A stretch of 64,000 bases of DNA from Marchantia polymorpha subsp. ruderalis (lineage: Eukaryota; Streptophyta; Marchantiopsida; Marchantiales; Marchantiaceae): contig AP031351.1 in the NCBI GenBank assembly GCA_037833965.1, positions 1,252,501 through 1,316,500 on the forward strand, given 5' to 3'. Both the position numbers and the translations under genes were made by a program. Each line of letters opens with the position of its first letter. Position 1 is the first letter of the stretch. The notes beneath the pieces are model-generated. The model saw only the letters and a list, made by a program, of their open reading frames with translations. It searched no databases and was not told the origin of the DNA. Positions 49,081 to 60,000 of this stretch are shown in pieces.

Positions 49081-51431
49081 GCACGCATGGTTATATTAGT
49101 CTGTCACCTAAATATTATTAATTTAGTCTAAAATAAATTTAGGTAATTTATGCGCTTTGTGCTAAAAAGCTCGTTGAGTGCACTTGAAATCATGGTCATT
49201 AGACCTAAAGCACAAGCAACAGTATGACCGGGTGATGTAATTATTAAGTGGGATAAAGCTTGAAACTCTATCAATTTTGCCTCGCCACTATGGATTTTTT
49301 TTTCATATTAAGTGCTAAAAATTCTAGAGGAAACATTTGAAACTAAATGAATTTTAAGTATGGCATTTATCTTGAATGTTGGAGGAAGAGAGTATTGATG
49401 ATCAGAGAAGTCCTGAGGTAAGATAAAAATGATTTTTCTTTAGAAAGGTAATAAATGAAGACAACTTAGTGATAACGTTTCAATTCTCAGACTTCACAAA
49501 AAAGTTTGTATATTTTCTAGAACGATACTTGTGAAGTTGTATTTTGTCTAAGAGAGCTTCATCAACAAACTAGAGCAAGAAAGAATAAATTCATGTACTT
49601 GATAGCCAATTGTGTTGAATCTGATCAAATAATTTACCAATAATTTCAAAATGTTTTTAAAATTACAATTTTTATCGATAGCTTCGATTTGACATGTAGT
49701 CCATCAAGATCAAATCACATCAATATAAAAATTTATTCCAGATGTTCCAGGCATTGAAATGTTTTACGGAAAAATTTCTGAATGTATAATCTCAATTTAC
49801 TATAATGAATTACAAATGGATAATTAAAAATCTAATTTGAAGTGTAATGCTTAGCAAGAAGCTCACATCTTTGTGACTATGGATAAATATATATACATAA
49901 TTTTGAAAGATTGAGATTGAGTAGATATACCAAATTATATATTTTTAGACTTTGTGATTTATTGCTCTTAACAAACATAAATCAGTTATTTACACAGAAT
50001 AAAAATATTCATACTCTAATCTATTTAATTATTTTTAGTCATTATATTTATTGTATCAAAAATAGTTTAAAAAATATATATTTTAAACTATGCCAAATGT
50101 GTTAGCTATAATCCAAGTCGATAGACAAATCTATCGTTGATGACGTTGGGTTTATGCATTTCGACATGAAGTTCAGGGTTTCGGCTTTCCTATTGCACTA
50201 CTTGATGCGGTCAGTCTACTCCTCACCCTAAACATATTACTCTTGTGTTCCTGTGGATGTATCCAGAAGGGCAAACCACTAGTATTGTCTATGTCGTTGG
50301 TCTTCACTCTTGTGTTTCCTGTCCAATTTTTTCCACAAAAATGATGCAACGTTGGATGTTTGTGTTGCTTGTAGATGATTTACACTTGAGAGATAATACA
50401 CTTTTCTGTATGTTTGATGTATTTATGATATGATAAATTCTAGTAATTCATATTCATTTTTTATATTTGAAAAAATATATTTAATTAGTTATTCTTATCA
50501 AGTGGAGCTTTTAAAAAAATGATCATTTTTAAGCAATTATTAGATTTTTATATCCTTATTATTTGAATGAAGTATGTATGATAAAATATGATTAATTTTA
50601 CATATAAAAAATACTATATATAATATTAATTATTATTTGATTTGAATTTCAAATCCAATTTTACAAGTAAGTATATATATATATAACACGTTTGTAATGG
50701 ATATGTTACAAAATACATAAATTTTACTCTTAATTGATAATAGTAAACTCACAGAAAATATTTTTAAATTAATCAAGAAAAGAGATGTATCTTTGATTGT
50801 ACAATATTTTTCATTCTAGAAACAACATAATGATATATAATCACGTTTTATATAATCAGATATTTTGAACTTGAAAATGTATATTGATTATTTGGCTGGA
50901 CGATTCTCTATCTGAATATTTTACACAAGATTTGCATTGGAATATGTAATTTATTTCTTATTCAAGTTGATATAATAATTTATTACTATATACTTTGATT
51001 ATTTTGATTTTGATGTATATATAAATGTAAATATGAATCTGAATTTTAAATATGGTATGATTAATTAACTCAAATGATTTCAAAATTCTCTTTGAGTAAG
51101 ATCTCAAACAAATTTAATTTTTTGTATTTCCTAGTATCTATAATTCTGAAATATTTATTAAACACTTAAATAACTATATCAGTGACTTATGAATGATGAA
51201 ACTTTTAACACAATTAATCTGTGAGGTAAGAATTCCACAATATTAGTTGTCATTTAACGTTGATTTAATATCTTATTGTGTTTATCAAAATGCTAAAATA
51301 TGAAATTGAAGTCATTAAACATTGAAAACACAATGACTTCAAACACAATTAATATCAATATATTTCTCTGCATATTTTCAATTAAAATTTATAAATTAAA
51401 AAATAAATTTCCTCATATATAATTTTTAAGA

Positions 51432-51471
<40 letters not shown>

Positions 51472-53215
51472 GTTTGATGTATAGTTTTTACATATGCATC
51501 ACAAATATTACAAGACTACAAATAAATTGAATGTTGTGATTTTATAATGAACAGTTTTATTATATACAAATTACTTAGAGTTAATGATTGTACATTGTAC
51601 ATGCATATTTATTGTATCATATAATAAAATGAAAAATCTTTAAAAAAATATTAAAATTTATTTGATAACAAACTTGCTTAAATTTTTATTTAATATTTAA
51701 TTTGATATATGAGGAAAAAAAATTTATAGTGTATATATACACATACTTTACACTTATGAAGTTCACAAATAATGATATTTCACTTTTGACATATGTACAT
51801 TATTATTATACATAAAATTTAAAGCAAAGAAATTTCTTATATAAGTAAATTAAATTATTGATATTTTATTTGAAGTATTTCATATGGTTTGGCATGAGAT
51901 TTATTTTTGTAAAAAGATTTCATTCTATATATAAAATCTTACCATCAATATTAATAAACTGATTGAATTTTTAAAAATATTTTTTTAATCTTTAAATGAT
52001 GTTTTATTTTCATTGCAATATAAACTAAAAAAAATCAATGTTCAAATTTATCTACAGTAAAATTGTAAAAGACTTTCCACAAAATTTCCACAATTCATTA
52101 ACTTATTTAAAATTTTCAGTCTTAAAATTTGAATTATATATTATGCTCATACTGTTTAACTTGCGATATCTGCATGGATTCTTATAAAAAAATGAATTCA
52201 AATGAGTTAGCTTTAACGATGTCACATCTATTAATGAAAACAATGATTGAATATATTACTACATGCATTTATAATGATAAGTTATTTAAATCAACTTTTA
52301 CATGATCTAAATTGTGTTTGAAATCATTGTGTTTTCATGTTTAATAATTTCAATTTCATATTTTAGCATTTTGATGTGAAGTAAATTGTAAATAAGTTAA
52401 CAAAAATTTGAAAATACAATTTGCTTTAAATATTCATTATTTTGGATATCGCAATATTTTAAATTAAATTATATCAATTTTACTATTACATAATTTATAT
52501 CTAATTTAAAATATAAAATCCTATGAATAATGATTTGATAGTATTATACAAGAATAAATTCTTTATTTTGTTATAAAATAAATCTGAAATGTATCTATGA
52601 ATCTTTTTGAACTTGAAATTTTAATTTAATTGCAATTTGAAATTTTTTAGATTTCATATTGAAAATTATTTTTTAATAATAAATTATTAATAAAAAAATT
52701 TGGTGTCGAAATATTATCATATTAATTATTTTAGTTTTTTATTTTATTTATCCAGTTTTTTCATCTTAACATGTTTACAAAACTTATTGATCATAATTCA
52801 AATAATGATGAAACAATTAAGTTTAAAATCTTTAAATTATGCATGAAAAAACAAGACATAAATTCTAATTCTCATTAATATTTATTATTTCTGTAATAAA
52901 TTTTAAAGTTATCACACATAATTTAATTTCACATCAAACTATTTTTCAAAAAATGTAATATACAGATATTACAGTTTTTTATCTTTTTAAAACAAAAGTC
53001 TATGTAAATTTTTTCATCAACTTGAACACAATTATTTCATAAAGTTGCAATTCAACTTATTTAGAAGTCATTGCACTTGTATTTTGTATAAAATAATTAT
53101 AATCACTACTCAAAGTTATTCAATTTTGATATCAATTCACTTAAATCAACATCAATGAATTTATGAATTATAGCAACAAATTGAGTAAACAATTCATTGA
53201 TATTAACACAAGATA
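49081..53215. other. Extreme AT-rich desert
   Basis: About 4 kb with no credible coding sequence. It includes a pure TA dinucleotide microsatellite at about 51437-51477. Nothing else was recognised. Confidence 0.7.
51437..51477. repeat. (TA)n microsatellite
   Basis: About 20 uninterrupted TA units. It is able to form cruciform DNA and is likely length-polymorphic. Confidence 0.95.
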
Positions 53216-53216
53216 C

Positions 53217-54790
53217 AAGATTACGATAAGTCTATGTGACCTTAAAACAAACAAAAGCAAAACAAGGAAGAAAACTACAAGGTAATAGATGAGGAATTGA
53301 GTAAAGTTGTTGTGAGAGATGCAAAGTTAAATAAGAAACAAAAATCCAAGAATGTCATGAAAACTACCAAAAACCAAACTAACTATAGAGTTCACCGATT
53401 TACTTGTTTATCTTTCTGGATGAATTCAAAAAGTTGTTTAGGGAAAATCATTCACAAGATATCGAATTTGTTGGCAAAATAAGATGAGAGAAATAAATAG
53501 AAAATAAATTGGAGTATGCTACATACATTGATAAGGCTCAACACAAACTAAGTACATACTAAAAAACCACATTATATGCATGACGTTGTTGTTGTTGCAT
53601 ATGATATGGCGTTGATGTTTTCTCTGTAAACTAGAACTAATTAGCCTCTGAAGGTTCAGAGTTGTAGGTCAGATGTTGTTGTTGTTGCATATGATGTGTT
53701 TGGCATACTTTCTATAAACTCAACTTGATTAGACTTTGAAGTATACCTTATATATGCATGATCTTTTTGTTGTTGTTGCATATGATATGACGTTGGTGCT
53801 ATAAACACAAAAAAACCATAGCCAAAAAAGCAACACAATTCAAGAAGGTCGTGAGAGTTGTCAAAAATCAAATTAATTGAAGAGATCACCAAATGAATTT
53901 TTCATCTGTTTTGATGATTTCAAGAAGTTGTTCAAAGAAGATCATTTTGAGACCAAGATTATCGCTGTGGTTAGCCAAATCACAAAAGACAAATGAAAAT
54001 ACATGTCTGAATTCAAGAAGTCTTTCTACATATATCAAGCTTAAAAGATGAATCAAGACTACAATAAGTCTATGTCAGCTTACGAAAAACTAAATCAAGA
54101 TGATGAAGAGTACGACAATTGATACCTAAAAAAACGAATTCGGTTGTTGTGAAAAAAGAAAAATCGTAAAAGCAACAAAAAGTCTAAGAATATTACAAAA
54201 GTTATCAAGAATCAAAGCAACGAAAGAAGTTACCAACGAACTTCTTCATCTTTCTTGATGAGTTTAAGAAGTTAATTAAGGAAGATCATTCCGAGATGAA
54301 CAGTGTTGTTGTAGTTGGCAAAGCTGGAGAAAAAAAATGTAAAACTTCATACATAGACAAGAATTAACAGAAGATGCAAGAGTTCGATAAGTTTATGTTA
54401 GCTTATAACAAGCAAAAGCAAGGCAATGAAAAGTAAGTGGAGGAAACATATCAGAAATCTAGTAAGATTGTTGTGAAAGACGCAAAGCCAAAGAAGCAAC
54501 GGAAGTTCAAGAAGGTGAGGATAGTTGCAAAGAATGAAATCAATCAAAGATTTCATTACTCATTTTTCACTTTTTTTATAAATTCAAAAAAACGTCTAAA
54601 GAATATCATTCCAAGGCGAAGTGTGTCACCGTGGTTGGCAAAGTCGGAGATGAGAAATGAAAATACATGTTTGAAATACAAACGCTTCTAACATAAGCAA
54701 GGTTCAAGTAAAAAATCAAGAGTACAATAAAACTATGTCAGCTTACAACAAGCAAAAGAATAACGATGAAAAATATGATATCCACACATT
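53217..54790 (+). pseudogene. Tandem array of decayed HMG-box (HMGB-type) modules
   Basis: Translating short pieces frame by frame shows repeated HMG-box segments. A tail (DYDKSM ... NKQKQNKEE) lies at about 53219. Module 1 at about 53296-53480 has FIFLDEFKKLFRENHSQ from 53407. Module 2 at about 53820-54120 has FFICFDDFKKLFKEDHFE from 53898 and NQDYNKSMSAYEKLNQDDEE. Module 3 at about 54150-54430 has FFIFLDEFKKLIKEDHSEMN, then VVVVGKAG and FDKFMLAYNKQKQGNEK. Module 4 at about 54440-54790 has KKTSKEYHSKAKCVTVVGKV. They match the plant HMGB pattern FFVFLEEFRK-x-FKEDHP...VGKAGGEKWKS...YNKQ. A basic linker (VVVRDAKLNKKQKSKNV, IVVKDAKPKKQRKFKKV) precedes modules 1 and 4. FF-motif spacings are about 490 (with an insertion), 344 and 321 bp. 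Every module has frameshifts or stops, so no protein can be made. The family is DNA-bending chromatin proteins. A multi-box ancestral gene or local tandem duplication are both possible. Confidence 0.82.
53583..53800. repeat. Three-copy ~92-bp repeat with GTTGTTGTTGCATATGAT core
   Basis: The core GTTGTTGTTGCATATGAT recurs at about 53588, 53680 and 53770, each followed by a related 70-base stretch (TAAACT..AACT..ATTAG). The repeat lies between HMG-box modules 1 and 2 and accounts for their larger spacing. Confidence 0.8.
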
Positions 54791-54894
54791 GAAATACATT
54801 TTAAACAATTTTAAAATCTAAAATTTTAAAATTGAATTTAAATTGATTTTTTTTTCAAAATTTTGGTTTATAATGAGATTTTACACTTATTAAC

Positions 54895-55065
54895 AGTATC
54901 CAGAACAACCTGTCAAAACCGACCCCGAAGGCGAGGCGCGGGGTGAGTTCATCTCGTAGCGAGTGCTACAAGCAACTGGACTATGACGAGGGTTATTGCG
55001 GTGGCCTCAGCGCTAAATCCCCCGCAGAGTCGTGAGACTTGTGGAAATCTTGGTGGGATGCTTTA
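54895..55065. other. Isolated GC-rich island in AT-rich DNA
   Basis: About 170 bp starting near TGTCAAAACCGACCCCGAAG and containing GGCGAGGCGCGGGGTGAG and ATCCCCCGCAGAGTCGTGAG, flanked on both sides by AT-rich DNA. The TGTCA-x-ACC beginning recalls the start of some Ty3/gypsy LTRs, so it may be a retroelement scrap; there is no firm assignment. Confidence 0.4.
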
Positions 55066-56715
55066 ATGAATCCAACATCTAAAAAAAATTATTTCACAAC
55101 AACATATTCATATACAATGATTGTTTTTTACAATTATAAACAAGGATTTTGAAAATGAATTTTCATTTGAATAAATTTATCTATGTTATGTGACTGATAG
55201 TTTATTTATATAATTGAATTAATTTAATTCAATAAATACTTCACATCACAAATATCAATAGAATGAAATGAATGTTATTCAAATAAATAATTATGTGACT
55301 TTGGCGGTTTATTATATTTCATTTTCTTGTTAGATCATGAGACAACAAAAAACCATGTTAATTGATATCTATTTTAGACACAAAAATTGACTAAAAAATG
55401 TAGCAAATTTAAAACATAAAACAAATATACAATTTTTAATGTATTTATAAATATAAAAACCATGGAATATATTCACATCTCTTATCGAAATCAAAATACT
55501 CATAGATTAAATAATCAATTTTTAATAAAAGAAAAGAAGTATTAAATAAAAAGTATTAATTTTTAATTAAAAAATTAAAAATATTCAATCATTTATATTA
55601 AATAACTGGAGAAAAGTGTATATATTTTATTTGATTAGGAAAGATTTTGCAATCAAATTGATTTTTGAAAATACTTTCTAAAAAATGAGCTACATTTACA
55701 TTTTGACCAACAAGACGTTATAAGTGACATATCATGAGTATAGTATTGAGCATCACTTCCTAGAAGCCATAACTGTCTTTTGGATGATTAAAGAAGGTAG
55801 GAGAGAAAATAGGAGATACTCTATTGTATTTTGAGTCGATAGGTCTTACATTGGAAAGCTAGTATTTGGACATACTATTCGTATACTCGACTTTTCCTAA
55901 TATAATTCATTGTTTACAAAGAATTTTCTTTGGGAATTTGCAATCTATGTCAAGAAGAGTTCATAACATGGTATTTGAATGTTGTTTATTTGGTAAGTTT
56001 AGTTCTAGACAATGCAAAAGGGTTCTCCGAAACCTAAATTCACAACTCCATGCTCATTCATTTACTTGGAAGAAAAGAGCAGTTTGAATGAATATTGTAA
56101 CATTCAGCGATAAAAAATGCTGTCAAGTACAAACTTAAAAGCATACAGCATACCAAATTCGTTGTTCATGTATTATCTTCTGGCCCTAAGAAAGATAAAG
56201 CTCAAACGATAGTTTAAGCTTATTCAATTGCATCTGTACATATTTATGGGGTAGCGAGGAACCGAGGAACACCATGGAGAAATGGATATTTCGTCGCGAT
56301 CTGGCACACTGTACAACAATATGCCGTGATGATTTATCGCGGACCGGAAGCCAACGAGGGATGCGCATCGTGTGCGAGCTTTTGACCTCCTCCCGGAGCC
56401 GGCTTTGGCGACACAAATTGGCAGAGAAACGATCGCATAGGAAGCCAGATCGTAAAGAGCCACAGGGAGCGTTGTGCTTGTGGGCAGTTCGGTTCCCGTC
56501 TCAGCTAACATTAGATCGCGTGTAAAATGTCGAGAAACCTGGTTCCTGTAACGAAGAACATTGCCGAACACGAGACCAAGAAGCGACCACGTGGCCGGCG
56601 GCCACCGTGGTTGGAGTCCGAGTTTAAGTACTGTTAGGAATGCTTCGTGGTGGTGCGCGAGGAGTCGACTTCAGCTCAGAGTTGCACTAGGTCCTGTGGT
56701 CAGAACTGGGCGAGT
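55066..56715. other. AT-rich spacer grading into the UPF1 promoter
   Basis: AT-rich with no recognised gene to about 56180, then sharply higher GC from about 56240. The 115- and 83-codon frames at 56224-56571 are unassigned and probably incidental. The last few hundred bases are the likely UPF1 promoter. Confidence 0.5.
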
Positions 56716-56764
56716 ACACAGTGAGAAGCGAGTTCTATAGAGGTGACCCGACCTCGGTTAGCAG

Positions 56765-56960
56765 GAAGGGAGGGAGGAAGGAAGGAAGGAAGCGAGGGAG
56801 GGGAAGCGAAGGGAAGGGAAGGAAGAAGAAAGCAAGCAAGCAGGCAGACAGGCGAGGGGAGAGAGGGGAGGAGCACGAGAGGAGAAGGAGAAACGATGTC
56901 TTTTGTTGTTGTTGCGGGTAAGGGGAGGGGGAGGGGGGCAGAGAGAGGGGAGCTCTCGAC
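56765..56960 (+). promoter_or_regulatory. Purine-rich (GGAAG/GGGAGG) leader of UPF1
   Basis: Nearly 200 bp of almost unbroken purines on the coding strand (GGAGGAAGGAAGGAAGGAAG, GGGGAGGGGGAGGGGGGCAG), with runs of G able to form quadruplex and a mirror-like composition able to form triplex. It lies 75-270 bases before the UPF1 ATG, so it is probably 5' UTR or core promoter. Confidence 0.6.
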
Positions 56961-56967
56961 GCCATAG
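56896..56967 (+). CDS. Upstream ORF in the UPF1 leader (23 codons)
   Basis: ATG at 56896 in context AACGATGTC opens a 23-residue frame (MSFVVVAGKGRGRG, ending ELSTP) that stops at TAG 56965-56967, 67 bases before the UPF1 ATG. If transcribed it is a complete, non-overlapping uORF. Its start codon context is moderate. Whether the transcript includes it is unknown. Confidence 0.4.
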   Translation: MSFVVVAGKGRGRGAERGELSTP

Positions 56968-57034
56968 CCAGAGAATCGGAGAAGCGGTCAATAGAAGGGA
57001 AGTGTAGAGGAGTAGGAAGGCAGAGTAGTGGAAG

Positions 57035-60000
57035 ATGGCGACGCAGGCTGTCGTTGCGCATAATTTGTATGAGGCAGCGACGCAAGCGCACGAAGACGCC
57101 TACACGTTTTTGGAGTTTAACACACAGGGAGATGATTTTGATTACCCGGAGTTTACAGAGCTGAGCCAACCTGCAAGGCCGTCCGTGTGGACCGATGGGT
57201 CGGTGCTTTCGGTTGCAGGGGAGAACTCAGACCTGGTGGGAGGGCAAAGTGAGCTCATAAAGTCTGTAGGAGATGTGGTCGTGGAATCGAAGCCGAGTAG
57301 TCAGACCACTGTCGGAGCATTAGCTTCAGGAATAGGCGAGTTGAGTTTTGATGATCCGGGGGACGATGACATACACGACTTTTCGAAGAGAGATCTTCCT
57401 GAACATGCGTGTAAATATTGCGGGATTCACAATCCAGCGTGCATAGTTCGGTGCAACGTTCCCTCATGCAGAAAGTGGTTTTGCAATTCGCGTGGAAATA
57501 CATCGGGCTCACATATTGTTAACCATTTGGTAGGCCCCGAAGTTCTCCAACATTTTTGTTTGACCCGCAGTTTTCTCCTCGCCTTTTTGCGGTCTTAGGC
57601 TTCTATGGTTGAGGTTGTTATTGTTTTAGGGTTTTAGGTTTTTCTGGGTGCCAGTTTAGGGATTATTTTTCCCTTTTCTTGGTTTCTTTGTCTGCCGTAT
57701 AGCATTCTAAAATATGGCTGTTTGCAATCCGTAACCCTACCGAGAGCTTTGAACAAGTTACCCCAATTTCGTTTCTCCTTATTGTGCCATTTCACCTATC
57801 GGTTAGCTGGTGGTAGTTGACTCTGTTTGAAGTTTCCAGGAGTGCTCCCTGTTGTTATGGTACACACAGCAGAAGCTTCTTCGTCGTAGCTTTTGGATTT
57901 GCTTGTCACACGTTTATGTGTGACAGGCAAGAGTAAGCGGGTTGGTTCCGACATCGTGTAGCATGTCGATTTGCCGACGTTATTGTTTCCCGCGAGGTTG
58001 TGGATGTAATGAAGTCCTCTTATTGTTATATGGGTTGCGATTTGTAGTGGAGCCCTTAGTGGCCTTTCGCTGCACATGGTCGGGTCATAATTGTTGTGCT
58101 AAATTTCACTTAATCTTTCGGCACCCCGGAGTTGGGCGAGAATGGGTTTCACCTGGCTCTTATTCTGAAGTTCTTGGGTCACAAGATGTTTTTCCTGAAT
58201 CCTTCGTCGTCTGGCATGTGGGAGGGCACTTTGTCTTCAACACTATAAGTCAAATTTTCTGCAAGCCCGTGAAGAACACACTGAGCTTCACTAATCTGAT
58301 ATTTACTGATAATGAATGATAATGCGCAGGTCCGTGCCAAACACAAGGAGGTGTGCCTTCATAAAGATAGCCCACTCGGAGAAACAATTCTAGAGTGCTA
58401 CAATTGCGGATGTCGAAACGTCTTCTTGTTAGGGTTTATACCGGCCAAGTCAGAGAGCGTTGTGGTGTTACTCTGTCGGGAGCCGTGCTTGAGCGTAAAC
58501 GGGTTGAAGGATATGAATTGGGATCTTAGTTCCTGGTTACCCCTTATTGATGATCGATGCTTTCTCGAATGGCTGGTCAAGGTAAGCCAGGATATTTTCT
58601 CACCTAATTAGAACTAGATTTCGAGGCTAATTTCTTGACCTGGTTCCCGTGTAGAAGTCAAACTGGTCCAAAAAGTCTGATTTTAACCGCGGAGCACTTA
58701 GTCGCAACTGTCAACGGTTTTAATTTTTTCCCTTCCCTTTCAGTGTGTTTCGGTTGAAACACTATATTGTAAAAATGAGGATAATTATGGCAAGGCGATT
58801 GCACGGGTTAGGTTAGGTCTGTGACATATTCTGGGTGATTGGGTGGAGCTTCTTCTGAAAGTACCTCCTTCTCAATTCCATTGGAGGCCTTGTAAGCAAG
58901 GATCGGCGGATGCATGTCCAATTTGCAAGTTGCAGAAACCAGCTGGAATGGAAAATACTTTTGTCAAGTGGAGATTCAAAATAACAGTTCGAAGACGAAC
59001 GTTTGATAAAGAGATTAAGTTGTCACTTGTGACACTGTCGACTTGGAACAGGTTCCGTCAGAACAGGAACAACTTAGGGCTCGACAAATAAGCGCTCAGC
59101 AAATTAATAAGGTAGAGGAGCTCTGGAAGACTAGCCCTGAAGCCACATTGGAAGACTTGGAGAAGCCCGGTGTAGATGATGAACCACTTCCTGTTGCTCT
59201 AAAGTACGAAGACGCATACCAGGTAATCCAAGGAAATTCCTACAGCCTGAATTTTTGGAGTGCCTGAGACTTTTTTTTGGGACCTTGAGATAACATTGCT
59301 TAGTTTCCATTTTTCTCGAACAAAAAGTGGATCATAGAACACATGAAAAGAAAGCAGCAATATCAAAGCATGCTCATGGTCGCAAATTATGAGAATTTTG
59401 ACACTTCTAACTGTTAAGGTTTTGTAGGTTTACTAGATTGTCAGACCCAAGTTAGTGTTAGGTTTGGCCGCCTCAGATATTTGCTTTAACCACTTCTGAA
59501 ATGTGCTTGCTGATTTCCTGATCATTGAATTGCAGTACCAAAACATTTTTGGACCTTTAGTTAAGCTGGAAGCTGATTATGACAAGGTGGGTACCCTGGA
59601 CACAAATTACACATTGTCACGGCGTAAATTTTTTGATCGTGGGTAGATTGTACTCAGGAAAGTCGTAAATTCGTGAACAGATTAGAATCTCTTTTTGAAA
59701 GTACTGAGCTGTGTCCCTACAATATATCTTTGAAGCGTAGACCTTCCTTTTGCTAGATTAGAATCTCTTTTTGAAAGTACCTGAGCTGTGTCCCTACAAT
59801 ATATCTTTGAAGCGTAGATACTTTCGCTTTTGTAATGTATGATACTTATGTCGCATCCGTTAAACCTTTCGATTCAATTCTCGCTTACACTTAGGGGCTT
59901 GCAGACATTCTTCAAGCAGTAACACTTAAAACATTCACCTACCTGTTTGTTGTGACTTCCTGGACACGAATGAGAAGTCTCGACAGGTAATGAAGATTTG

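Noticed and set aside
56735..57169. 144-codon minus-strand ORF over the purine tract and UPF1 exon 1
   Set aside because: Low-complexity Ser/Pro/Leu translation of a polypurine run, antisense to UPF1.
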